Shown here piece after piece: positions 18,205 through 28,717 of a DNA stretch of 64,000 nucleotides. Under the pieces are notes generated by a model. It was given only the letters and a program-made list of their open reading frames with translations, ran no database searches and had not been told where the DNA came from. The DNA is from Pseudomonas mosselii. GTDB lineage: Bacteria; Pseudomonadota; Gammaproteobacteria; Pseudomonadales; Pseudomonadaceae. The first letter of the stretch is position 1. The number at the start of each line of letters is the position of its first letter. The stretch spans positions 1 to 64,000 of the forward strand of contig NZ_QJRP01000007.1 in the NCBI RefSeq assembly GCF_003205295.1, written 5' to 3'. The position numbers were made by a program, and so were the translations under genes.

Positions 18205-18744
18205 TCAATCGCCAACCCCATGCAACCGCAACGCCCGCTGCGCACATTCCTTCCAGCTCAGCTTGCGCCGCTCGGGCACCACCACGGGTAACTCCGCCGC
18301 CATCACCACCGGCATATCCCGCATTCGTACCCAAGGTTCACTCTGCCAATACAACAGACTCGCCGTATGCCCACCCGGCCAGCACATCCTGCCCAGGCGA
18401 GGCAGGTCTTCCAGCGCCGAGTCCTGCCCATCGCGCAGCACCGCCACCACCTCATGGGTCAGCCAGTGCCGCAGGTGGCGGTTTTCCGGAATGTGGTGAT
18501 GGGCCAGCAGGGTATAGGCACCGGACTCGCTGACCATGGTGGTCTCGCTGTACTGGCCGTAGCGCAGCAGCTGCACGGTGCGATGCTGGTCCGGGTCAAG
18601 CTTGCGGATGCAGTGTTCGTCGAAGAAGCGCCCGGTCATCCGACCGAGTTCGTGGGCGCAGAACCAGGCTTGGGATTCGAGCCAGAGGGTGTGGAGAGGA
18701 CGGTTGTGGCGGGTGAAGAGGGTGGAGTCGTGGAGGTCAGTCAT
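18205..18744 (-). CDS. Bro-N domain protein (phage antirepressor-like)
   Basis: 179 residues from the ATG at 18744, chosen because GGGAGG lies just upstream. The first ~110 residues match the Bro-N domain: WFCAHELGRMTG, RTVQLLRYGQYSETTMVSESGAYTLLAHHH and LRHWLTHEVVAVLRD. Bro-N proteins include phage antirepressors (Ant-like) that bind DNA. The C-terminal ~65 residues are not recognised. On the same strand its leader contains a large inverted-repeat structure and a C4/CI-like antisense RNA candidate, as in phage immunity loci. It is an isolated phage-derived gene; no structural prophage genes are nearby. Confidence 0.75.
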   Translation of the reverse strand: MTDLHDSTLFTRHNRPLHTLWLESQAWFCAHELGRMTGRFFDEHCIRKLDPDQHRTVQLLRYGQYSETTMVSESGAYTLLAHHHIPENRHLRHWLTHEVVAVLRDGQDSALEDLPRLGRMCWPGGHTASLLYWQSEPWVRMRDMPVVMAAELPVVVPERRKLSWKECAQRALRLHGVGD

Positions 18745-18831
18745 GGCTGGCCTCCCTGGTCCTGAGGGAGTGGAATAGGCGGGACGCATGTGCGAAAGGC
18801 CTGCGAACGGTCTCGATAGGCATTTCCTTTA

Positions 18832-18941
18832 CCTCTACGTGATTGCCAGCTTTCTTAGGGCTGGGTGTCGGGAGTTAAGAAAACCCACGTAGAGGCCGGA
18901 CGTATTTCCCTTTCGGGTCTTGTATTGGTCCACTCCCGACA
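18832..18941 (-). promoter_or_regulatory. Structured leader of the Bro-N gene with alternative pairings
   Basis: CCTCTACGTG (18832-18841) pairs with CACGTAGAGG (18886-18895), and TTTCTTA (18851-18857) with TAAGAAA (18876-18882). The loop of this hairpin contains TGTCGGGAGT (18866-18875), which is perfectly complementary to ACTCCCGACA (18932-18941), so a pseudoknot or switch between two folds is possible. On the minus strand CTACGTG and TTTCTTA in this leader are complementary to the exposed loops of the upstream RNA candidate. Confidence 0.6.
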
Positions 18942-18979
18942 TAACACGTTTTTCGCGCGCAGGATTAGACCACGGGCAC

Positions 18980-19060
18980 AAAAAAACCGCATCTGTCGGG
19001 GCGGAACGACCGCTACGTGAGGCGTTTCTTAGGCGCCGACGGCAAATCTAGGTGCCACAC
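18980..19060 (-). ncRNA. Candidate C4/CI-like antisense RNA
   Basis: Read on the minus strand, GTCGG (19040-19036) and CCGAC (18999-18995) close a junction. Inside are GGCG-CCTAAGAAA-CGCC, a single-stranded TCACGTAG and CGG-TCGTT-CCG. The loops TAAGAAA and CACGTAG are complementary to TTTCTTA and CTACGTG in the Bro-N leader. A GCGG then T7 run at about 18990-18980 resembles a terminator. This arrangement parallels phage P1/P7 C4 RNA and P4 CI RNA, which silence antirepressor or replication operons. Assignment is from structure and context only. Confidence 0.5.
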
Positions 19061-19239
19061 TCGATAAGGTCAATAGCTTTCGTGTAGGAGATTTCCGTAA
19101 ATGGCTAGAGTTTCTAATGCCAAGGTGTAGACAAACGATCAGAAAAAATTCTAGTCTGATGGCTATTTAATGGCTTTGCTTAGGGGTTGTCTATTCAATT
19201 TGGTAGAGGTTAAGTGGATTCGAATCATAAGGAGGAGAA

Positions 19240-20289
19240 GTGGGAATACTATTAAGCGAGTCTATAAGGAAGTGGTTATCAAGAAAGGTGCCAGGTCGTG
19301 GTGTTCAGTCATGTTACGACATTCCAGTAATTATTAGTACAGATATAGGACTTCAAAGGAAAAGCAATCAAGACAGAGCAGCAATGCTCAGGCTTGGAGC
19401 AGTAAATGGTGGTCGTGGGATTTTGGCTGTTGTACTGGCTGATGGTATGGGAGGGATGCAGGAAGGAGATAAGTGTGCTGAGTTGGCTATAGCAAGCTTC
19501 TTTAGCTCGCTGTTAGCATATAGAGATTTCAACCTCCAATCGCGGGTGAAGTTTTCTATATTGGAGGCTAATGATCGAGTTAATCATGCTTTTGAGGGGA
19601 GAGGGGGGGCTACCTTAACAGGGTTGATCGTAGATGACGAAGGGAGAGCTTTAATTGTACATGTCGGCGACTCAAGGGCCTATGAGTTTGGTGGCGGAGG
19701 CAGAACCAAACGATTGACTACAGATGATTCTCTACAAGAGGCAGTTGGCGGACATGGGCGGGAACTGCTTCAGTTTGCCGGGATGGGGGCAGGGATTTCA
19801 CCTCACTTAGTAGATGTCTCGTCAGACGCTCAAAGTATTGCGATTACAACTGATGGGGTGCATTACGTCGATTCCAAAACGTTTGACGATATTTTGTACT
19901 ATTCACCTGACATTAAATCTGCGTCAGAAAGAATCTCCGCTCTGTCACGGTGGTGTGGTAGCCCAGATAACGCCTCATCTGCCCTCATGGATCTGCCTGG
20001 GCTTAAGGTTAAGGTCTTAGAGTCGGAACCTGATTCGGTGGAGCTTTGGGATGCTTTTGGGCATGTGTCATTCGCCGAAGTAATAGTTCCAAAGAGCAAT
20101 CTTGCACTGATTCAGCATGAGCTTGGATTGCATGGAAGGAAGGACGAATCTCTAACGAAGAATGAGAGCCAGCGCACAAAGAAGATTAAGTCTTCTAAGG
20201 TGAAAAAGAGAGCTTCTCATGAATTTGAGTTAGATGTAGAGATTAACGGTGGCTCTGCTTCGGAGGGTGGAGATGTTAGTCGCAAATAG
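19240..20289 (+). CDS. PP2C-family Ser/Thr protein phosphatase
   Basis: 349 residues. PP2C motifs occur in order: STDIGLQRKSNQDR (residues 33-46; NQD replaces the usual NED), LADGMGGMQEG (67-76), VHVGDSRAYEF (141-150), TTDDSLQEAV (160-169), ITTDG (202-206) and PDNAS (242-246). The metal-binding aspartates are present, so it should be active. Residues ~300-349 form a Lys/Ser-rich tail. GTG start at 19240 follows GGAGGA four bases upstream. It opens a three-gene operon with two Ser/Thr kinases and is AT-richer than flanking genes, with rare-looking codon use (many AGA, ATA, TTA), suggesting transfer. No membrane segment is seen. Confidence 0.85.
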   Translation: MGILLSESIRKWLSRKVPGRGVQSCYDIPVIISTDIGLQRKSNQDRAAMLRLGAVNGGRGILAVVLADGMGGMQEGDKCAELAIASFFSSLLAYRDFNLQSRVKFSILEANDRVNHAFEGRGGATLTGLIVDDEGRALIVHVGDSRAYEFGGGGRTKRLTTDDSLQEAVGGHGRELLQFAGMGAGISPHLVDVSSDAQSIAITTDGVHYVDSKTFDDILYYSPDIKSASERISALSRWCGSPDNASSALMDLPGLKVKVLESEPDSVELWDAFGHVSFAEVIVPKSNLALIQHELGLHGRKDESLTKNESQRTKKIKSSKVKKRASHEFELDVEINGGSASEGGDVSRK

Positions 20290-21319
20290 GTACGAGGTGT
20301 CATCGGGTGGAGCTGCCGGTGGAATGGGGGAGGTAGTACAGTGTTTTGACACTAACCTGCAGCGTCGCGTTGTTATGAAACGGCTCCAGCCAGGGGTGGA
20401 TACTCGCAGGATTGTTGATGAGCAGATGTCGTTGGCTAAGCTTCGTTCAAAAAACGTGGTGCAGTTATATGATGTTGTTAATTTAAGTGATCGGGGTGTT
20501 TCGGAAGTTGGTATTGTATTGGAGTATATAGATGGCAAGGATTTAGAGCCTGGAAGCTACGAAGTAGGTGTAGAGTATTTAAGGGTTTTGTGGCAGATTG
20601 CTTCGGGTCTGTCAGATATTCATGATGTTGGGATTATTCATCGAGACATTAAGCCAGAAAATATTCGAATTGATCATGATGGCGTTGTAAAGATTTTTGA
20701 CTTCGGGCTGTCTCGTTTCGAAGATGAGGCAAAAACGGTTAGTGTTATTGGTACTGCGGCATACATGGCTCCTGAACTATGGGCGCAGAAGCCAATATCT
20801 TTCACAAAGGCCGTCGATGTTTATGCATTTGGGGTTCTCTGTGTCTCACTTGTGAATAGAGATTTTTCTCTTGTGAGTAAGCTGAGGAATCGAAGAGAAG
20901 ATATTGACGGTGTTTCCTGCCATTTGAAAGGTTTGCACGAAGATATATTGCTTATGATTTCAGCATGCCTGAGTAAAGAGCCTGCTGAGAGGCCTGTCAT
21001 GAGCGAGGTGGCTCGTATGTTGGCGAAGCACCTTTTGAAAAATAAGCATAAGGCTCTAGTTGTGATGAGCGGAAAGGTTCATCAACTTGATGCTGAGAAT
21101 AAGAAGATTGGTTTGAGAGCTCAGGATGTCGGCGAGATAACTATAGTTTATGATGGCTTTGACTTTAAAGTGGAAGCGACTAGTGGTGCGGTTTATTTGA
21201 ATAATACCAGGGTTTCTCCTGGGGATTTAGTTCCAGGATGTTGTGTCATTACATTCGGAGCGGCGGGTAAGAGAAGGTTTGTGACATTCGATGTCTCAAA
21301 TCCGGAGGTTTTGGTATGA
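20273..21319 (+). CDS. Ser/Thr protein kinase with a C-terminal FHA-like region
   Basis: 348 residues from ATG 20273, which follows GGAGG; it overlaps the phosphatase gene by 17 bases. Kinase landmarks: Gly-rich loop GGAAGGMGEVV (12-22), VMK lysine 36, helix C Glu 50, HRDIKPEN (123-130), DFG (143-145), APE (166-168) and VDVYAFG (181-187). All catalytic residues are present. After ~residue 260, a beta-rich segment with GAVYLNNTRVSPGDLVPG and ITFG resembles the end of an FHA phosphothreonine-binding domain, but it is divergent. No transmembrane helix, so it is cytosolic. Substrates are unknown; the adjacent phosphatase and second kinase are natural partners. Confidence 0.85.
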   Translation: MLVANRYEVSSGGAAGGMGEVVQCFDTNLQRRVVMKRLQPGVDTRRIVDEQMSLAKLRSKNVVQLYDVVNLSDRGVSEVGIVLEYIDGKDLEPGSYEVGVEYLRVLWQIASGLSDIHDVGIIHRDIKPENIRIDHDGVVKIFDFGLSRFEDEAKTVSVIGTAAYMAPELWAQKPISFTKAVDVYAFGVLCVSLVNRDFSLVSKLRNRREDIDGVSCHLKGLHEDILLMISACLSKEPAERPVMSEVARMLAKHLLKNKHKALVVMSGKVHQLDAENKKIGLRAQDVGEITIVYDGFDFKVEATSGAVYLNNTRVSPGDLVPGCCVITFGAAGKRRFVTFDVSNPEVLV

Positions 21320-22383
21320 GCCATATTGTAGCCCAGCGATATGAGATTTTAAGGCATGTTGGGAAGGGTGGGATGCAAGATGTATTTCTTGCTAAAGACC
21401 ATTTATTACAGTGTGAAGTTGCGCTTAAAACACCTCAGGCAGGCCAGGTTCTGAGGCGATTCAGTCAAAGTGCAATTATTGCGGCAAAGGTAAATCATCA
21501 TAATGTCGCAAAAACATTAGATTATTTTGAGGATGAAGGAAAAGCTTACCTGATTGAAGAGTATGTTCCTGGGCGGACGCTTGAAAAGGTAATTGAGGAG
21601 TTTGGAGCGGTAGATCCTCATCTCGGGGCACGAGTATTTCTCCATTTGGCAAAGGGTGTTGCCGCATCCCATTACGTAGATGTCATTCATCGTGATTTGA
21701 AACCTAGTAATATAATTGTCGGTCCAGGAGTGAATCTTCATCAGCTAAAAATAACAGACTTTGGTATTGCTACTTTTACCAAGGAGGTGTTGGATGAGGC
21801 TGCAAAAGATGGTGGTGATCTGACAAATTCAACCTCGGGCACTATTAAAGGGGCGCTGCCTTATATGGCGCCAGAAATGATGTTCCGCTCTCCTGGGGAT
21901 CATCCAGGGAAAAGTACAGATATCTGGTCACTTGGCGCTTTGATGTTTAGAGTGCTGACTGGAGACTACCCGTTTGGTGTGTATTTAGAGGCGGCTGTAA
22001 ATGTTAAGACTGGACAGCGTGCCGCTTGGCCAGGCTTTATGACGAGTAATCCTCAGTATAAGATTCTTTCAGAGCAACTGCAGTTGATAGTTGAAAGTTG
22101 TTTGCAATCTGACTTAAAGGCACGACCTACTGCCGGGGAGCTTGTAAGGTCGTTATCGGATCTTTGCTTTATTTGTGGCGACCGCTACGAGGGAGAGTTA
22201 CTTAATCTTATTCAAAATGGGTATAGTGGTTTTGTAATGGGTGGGGATGGGTTGCAATCATTCTTTAGTATGGAAAGTATTTATGGGTTGCAGAAGCCTT
22301 CAAATGAGCGGCGGAGGGTTTGCTATTCAAGGTTCCCTGGGTCACCTCATTTCAGAGGGCATCCAATGGTCGTTATGAGATAA
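21316..22383 (+). CDS. Second Ser/Thr protein kinase, with an atypical helix C and unknown C-terminal domain
   Basis: 355 residues; its ATG overlaps the previous stop (ATGA). GKGGMQDVFLAKD (16-28), Lys38, HRDLKPSN (125-132), DFG (148-150), APE (185-187) and TDIWSLG (201-207) are intact. At the position of the helix C glutamate there is Ser52 (RRFSQSAIIAAKV), so the usual Lys-Glu salt bridge is missing. The activation segment is long (about 34 residues between DFG and APE). Residues 284-355, starting CFICGDRYEGEL and ending FPGSPHFRGHP, form an unrecognised basic C-terminal domain. It may be autophosphorylation-limited, a pseudo-activator, or a substrate of the first kinase. Confidence 0.85.
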   Translation: MSHIVAQRYEILRHVGKGGMQDVFLAKDHLLQCEVALKTPQAGQVLRRFSQSAIIAAKVNHHNVAKTLDYFEDEGKAYLIEEYVPGRTLEKVIEEFGAVDPHLGARVFLHLAKGVAASHYVDVIHRDLKPSNIIVGPGVNLHQLKITDFGIATFTKEVLDEAAKDGGDLTNSTSGTIKGALPYMAPEMMFRSPGDHPGKSTDIWSLGALMFRVLTGDYPFGVYLEAAVNVKTGQRAAWPGFMTSNPQYKILSEQLQLIVESCLQSDLKARPTAGELVRSLSDLCFICGDRYEGELLNLIQNGYSGFVMGGDGLQSFFSMESIYGLQKPSNERRRVCYSRFPGSPHFRGHPMVVMR

Positions 22384-22445
22384 TGTGGTTTTAACTAATG
22401 GCTTTTCGTGTTGCTAAGTTTTGAAGATGAATGGTTTCCGAATAT

Positions 22446-22472
22446 AAAAAGGCTGCCTTGGGCAGCCTTTTT
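22446..22472. terminator. Bidirectional Rho-independent terminator
   Basis: AAAAAGGCTGCC-TTG-GGCAGCCTTTTT has a 7-bp GC stem flanked by A5 and T5. It serves both the kinase operon and the convergent nrdB gene and marks one boundary of the AT-rich island. Confidence 0.85.
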
Positions 22473-22485
22473 ATTCAAATAAGCG

Positions 22486-23736
22486 TCAATCCCAGCTCAA
22501 CGCCCCACCAGTCTGATACTCAATCACCCGAGTCTCAAAGAAGTTCTTCTCCTTCTTCAAGTCCATGATCTCACTCATCCAAGGGAACGGGTTAGTCGTC
22601 CCCGGATACTCTTCCTTCAGACCAATCTGGGTCAGTCGACGGTTAGCAATGAACTTGAGGTAATCCTCCATCATCGCCGCGTTCATGCCCAGCACGCCGC
22701 GTGGCATGGTGTCACGGGCGTATTCGATCTCCAGCTGGGTACCCTGCAGAATCATCTGGGTAGCCTCTTCCTTCATCGCGGCATCCCACAGGTGCGGGTT
22801 CTCGATCTTGATCTGGTTGATCACGTCGATGCCAAAGTTCAGGTGCATGGACTCGTCGCGCAGGATGTACTGGAACTGCTCGGCGACGCCGGTCATCTTG
22901 TTGCGGCGGCCCATGGACAGGATCTGGGTGAAGCCGCAGTAGAAGAAGATGCCTTCCAGGACGCAGTAGTAGGCGATCAGGTTGCGCAGCAGCTCTTTGT
23001 CGGTCTCGACGGTGCCGGTGTTGAACTCCGGGTCCGAGATGGCACGGGTGTACTTCAGGCCCCAGGCGGCTTTTTTCGCGACCGACGGGATCTCGTGGTA
23101 CATGTTGAAGATCTCGCCTTCATCCATGCCCAGCGACTCGATGCAGTACTGGTAGGCGTGGGTGTGGATCGCCTCTTCGAAGGCCTGGCGCAGGATGTAC
23201 TGGCGGCACTCCGGGTTGGTGATCAGGCGGTACACGGCCAGGGCCAGGTTGTTGGCAACCAGCGAGTCGGCGGTGGAGAAGAAGCCGAGGTTGCGCATCA
23301 CGATGCGGCGCTCGTCTTCGGTCAGGCCGTCCATGCTCTTCCACAGGGCGATGTCGGCGGTCATGTTGACCTCTTGCGGCATCCAGTGGTTGGCGCAGCC
23401 ATCGAGGTACTTCTGCCAGGCCCAGTCGTACTTGAACGGGACCAGCTGGTTGAGGTCGGCGCGGCAATTGATCATGCGCTTTTCATCGACCGCGACACGG
23501 GCCGAGGAGCCTTCCAGCTCGGCCAGGCCTTCAGCGATGTCCAGGGCGTCCAGCGCAGCCTTGGCGCGCTTGACGGCGTCGGAGTCGGCGGCGGTGGCGG
23601 CACGGGCTTCCAGGGCGGCGGCACCGCCGGCGCTGTCGAGCTTGTCGAGGGTGGTGGCGGCTGCGGCCTGCGCGGGGGTGTTGCCTTTGGCGGCGACTTC
23701 ACCGTCTTCTTTGTCGAATTCGTCCCAGCTCAGCAT
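22486..23736 (-). CDS. nrdB: Class Ia ribonucleoside-diphosphate reductase, beta subunit
   Basis: 416 residues. The diiron/tyrosyl-radical subunit, pairing with NrdA. Metal ligand regions are seen: [10 protein letters not shown] (Asp), [20 protein letters not shown] (Glu, His and the radical Tyr) and [15 protein letters not shown] (Glu and His). A ~70-residue Ala-rich N-terminal extension precedes the conserved domain, as usual in pseudomonads. The C-terminal tail that docks on NrdA is present. It is transcribed apart from nrdA: a terminator and its own NrdR-box promoter lie between them. Confidence 0.95.
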   Translation of the reverse strand: MLSWDEFDKEDGEVAAKGNTPAQAAAATTLDKLDSAGGAAALEARAATAADSDAVKRAKAALDALDIAEGLAELEGSSARVAVDEKRMINCRADLNQLVPFKYDWAWQKYLDGCANHWMPQEVNMTADIALWKSMDGLTEDERRIVMRNLGFFSTADSLVANNLALAVYRLITNPECRQYILRQAFEEAIHTHAYQYCIESLGMDEGEIFNMYHEIPSVAKKAAWGLKYTRAISDPEFNTGTVETDKELLRNLIAYYCVLEGIFFYCGFTQILSMGRRNKMTGVAEQFQYILRDESMHLNFGIDVINQIKIENPHLWDAAMKEEATQMILQGTQLEIEYARDTMPRGVLGMNAAMMEDYLKFIANRRLTQIGLKEEYPGTTNPFPWMSEIMDLKKEKNFFETRVIEYQTGGALSWD

Positions 23737-24141
23737 GGTCCTGGCTCCTGCTAGAGGGTTGCGCGGGGCAACCGGTTGGATTTTGAAGTGATGCCTGTAC
23801 GGCGCGACGCCAACGGGCGCTGCGGCAAGCAGTGAGAGCGGGCTCTCGTCACGTTTGAAGGTGTTCGGGTCGGCGCCTGGCCTGCACTCGGGCGAGGGGG
23901 CAGGGCACCTGGAAGCTGTACGGCAACGATAAAACCTGCGGTGTGGCCCCGGGGGCTTGCTTCACGCAGTCGATCATTGGCTCATCCCTTTTTGGGGCCG
24001 CGAAGTATACCGGAAATCACTTTGGATCGGGGCGGCGCAGGGGGCGCAGGGCGGTAAATTTTCGACCTGCATTACGTGCTTCCGTTCACTGGATACCGGT
24101 GGTTCGTCACGGGGTAAGAGTCTAGCCCTAAATGGGACTAG
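23737..24141 (-). other. Long nrdB 5' leader, about 400 bases
   Basis: Between the NrdR-box promoter and the nrdB start there is no credible gene. If transcription starts near the -10-like TATAGGAT, the untranslated leader is ~400 nt. I looked for a cobalamin riboswitch signature (GCCACTG B12 box) and saw none. A Shine-Dalgarno (AGGAGCC) precedes the ATG. Confidence 0.4.
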
Positions 24142-24188
24142 ATCCTATATGTAGTGTGATTTTTTTTGTTAGGCGCTACATATGGTGT
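24142..24188 (-). promoter_or_regulatory. NrdR-box pair at the nrdB promoter
   Basis: ATCCTATATGTAGTGT (24142-24157) and GCGCTACATATGGTGT (24173-24188) match the NrdR consensus ACACWATATATWGTGT at 13 and 12 of 16 positions. Their starts are exactly 31 bp apart, the three-turn spacing typical of NrdR. Read on the minus strand, box one overlaps a -10-like TATAGGAT. Confidence 0.75.
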
Positions 24189-24231
24189 TTTGATCTTGGT
24201 CAGGGCCTAGGGGGTGTATTGCCTGTAGGGG

Positions 24232-24261
24232 CCCTATCGCGGGGCAAGCCCGCTCCCACGC
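24232..24261. repeat. Single REP unit, GGGCAAGCCCGC type
   Basis: CTATCGCGGGGCAAGCCCGC followed by TCCCACG is one reverse-orientation REP unit between the nrdA terminator and the nrdB promoter. It is the first REP after the accessory island. Confidence 0.7.
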
Positions 24262-24290
24262 ACCGCTCCCGCAGGGGGATGTCGGGGCGC

Positions 24291-24336
24291 AAAAAAATGC
24301 CGCCTCAGCCACCCGTGAGGGCGATTGAGGCGGCAT
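24291..24336 (-). terminator. Rho-independent terminator of nrdA
   Basis: ATGCCGCCTCA (24297-24307) and TGAGGCGGCAT (24326-24336) form a perfect 11-bp stem. On the minus strand it is followed by seven T residues, 25 bases after the nrdA stop. Confidence 0.85.
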
Positions 24337-24360
24337 GTTCAGCTCAGCGCTGCGAAGGCC

Positions 24361-27240
<2,880 letters not shown>

Positions 27241-27623
27241 GGGTGGGTGTCTCCACAGTTTCTAGTTTGTTCAGGCGCCTTGTTGGGGCGCCCACCGTTC
27301 CGTCCACTTGCTCGATGGCCTGGGCGGGGAGGCGTCATGCACGCGCATACGCCCGCTCGGGCTTACCGACTTCGGGACAGACTCAGGAATAAGGGGCAAT
27401 AACCTGCCGCTCCCTGGCCGAAGTCAAAGGTTCTGGGCGTACCCAAAATCTGTTGCTGATGAGTGGGAGGCACTGCCTGCAACACTCATACCCGAACAAG
27501 GCCGTCTGCGGCTTGCCTCGGTCGCCCTCCGCAGGAGCGGTTTGGCTGTTGAAATCACGTTAAGTTCAGTCGGTAAATTCGCTTGAATTTGCCTGGCGAC
27601 TTGTGTTTGTGATTTTGCGCGAA

Positions 27624-27670
27624 ACCCAACATCTAGTGGTTCGCTGCGATAGGGATACAAGATAATGCGG
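27624..27670 (-). promoter_or_regulatory. NrdR-box pair upstream of nrdA
   Basis: ACCCAACATCTAGTGG (27624-27639) and ATACAAGATAATGCGG (27655-27670) match the NrdR consensus at 12 and 11 of 16 positions. They are also exactly 31 bp apart, like the nrdB pair. The individual matches are weaker, but the identical spacing supports them. Confidence 0.6.
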
Positions 27671-27697
27671 TCTCGGGGGCTTTGCAAGGTGAGCGCC

Positions 27698-27706
27698 TGT
27701 GGATAA
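27698..27706 (-). promoter_or_regulatory. DnaA box upstream of nrdA
   Basis: TGTGGATAA is the exact complement of the consensus TTATCCACA. It lies 28 bp from the NrdR pair. DnaA control of nrdAB is established in E. coli; here it is inferred from the site. Confidence 0.65.
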
Positions 27707-28021
27707 CTTGTGGGTACTTTGTGAGTGATCCGTGGGTATTCGCTGTAGCCCTTGTCCCAAGAGGTTTGCACTATTTTTTGCCTGTGCTACGCCATCGCAG
27801 AGATTTTTTCGGGCGCGCACCCTATCACAAAAAACGGTTCAGTCGTGGGGCGTTCTGGGTGGTTGGCAGGGGTGGGGGCGGGACGTAGTATCCGGGGCTG
27901 ATGTTGCGCTTTGGTGAAGGTGTATTTTCGCTGGAATCAAAGGGTTGTACTGGCTTGCCCCGCGATGAGGCCGCTACAGCCAACAGCAAGGCCCGACAAA
28001 AACCAGAAGAAGGGTAAGGCC

Positions 28022-28717
28022 ATGGACCAGCCAATCAACCGCATCCTCATCGTCGAGGACGACCAGCGCCTCGCCGAGCTCACTGCCGAGTACCTCCAGG
28101 CCAATGGCTTCGAGGTGGCGGTGGAGGGCGATGGCGGCCGTGCCGCCCGGCGCATCATCGACAGTCAGCCGGACCTGGTGATCCTCGACCTGATGCTGCC
28201 CGGCGAGGACGGCCTGAGCATCTGCCGCCGGGTGCGTGGCCAGTACGCCGGCCCAATTCTAATGCTCACCGCCCGCAGCGACGAGCTGGACCAGATCCAG
28301 GGCCTGGACCTGGGCGCTGATGACTATGTCTGCAAACCGGTGCGCCCGCGCGTGCTGCTGGCGCGCATCAATGCCCTGCTGCGCCGCAGCGAGGCCCCGG
28401 AGCGGCGCCAGGAGCTGAGCTTCGGCCCGCTGCATATAGACAGCCGCCAGCGCGAGGCGCGCCTGAGCGGCCAGTTGATCGAGCTGACCGGCGCCGAGTT
28501 CGACCTGCTCTGGCTGCTGGCCAGCAACGCCGGGCGGGTGCTGTCCCGCGAGGAGATCTTCACCTCGCTGCGCGGTGTCGGCTACGACGGCCAGGACCGC
28601 TCCATCGATGTGCGCATCTCCAAGATCCGCCCCAAGATCGGCGACGACCCGATCAACCCGCGGCTGATCAAGACCCTGCGCAGCAAGGGCTACCTGTTCG
28701 TCGGCGAGGCGCCATGA
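28022..28717 (+). CDS. rstA: OmpR-family response regulator, RstA-like
   Basis: 231 residues. Receiver domain with acidic pocket VEDD, phosphoacceptor Asp in DLVILDLMLPGEDG and Lys in DDYVCKPVRP. The C-terminal winged helix has LTGAEFDLLWLLASNAGRVLSRE and the YLFVGEAP end. Start at 28022 follows AAGGG; a longer open frame upstream runs through a half REP. Four-base overlap with the sensor gene shows coupling. Orthology to RstA is by overall similarity; the stimulus is unknown. Confidence 0.8.
   Translation: MDQPINRILIVEDDQRLAELTAEYLQANGFEVAVEGDGGRAARRIIDSQPDLVILDLMLPGEDGLSICRRVRGQYAGPILMLTARSDELDQIQGLDLGADDYVCKPVRPRVLLARINALLRRSEAPERRQELSFGPLHIDSRQREARLSGQLIELTGAEFDLLWLLASNAGRVLSREEIFTSLRGVGYDGQDRSIDVRISKIRPKIGDDPINPRLIKTLRSKGYLFVGEAP

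Larger units (their letters stand above)
27241..28021. other. Intergenic region between divergent nrdA and rstA
   Basis: This ~780-bp stretch has no supported gene. It holds the nrdA control sites (see separate entries) and, at about 27956-27980, a half REP (GGCTTGCCCCGCGATGAGGCC). The nrdA leader from the NrdR boxes to the start is nearly 400 nt, similar in length to that of nrdB. Confidence 0.6.

Noticed and set aside
19240..22383. Type VI secretion or TerY-type phosphorylation cluster
   Set aside because: PP2C and kinases occur in such clusters, but no Tss, Fha-scaffold, TerY or tellurite genes are present here.
23737..24141. Cobalamin riboswitch in the nrdB leader
   Set aside because: No B12 box or matching core was seen on the minus strand.
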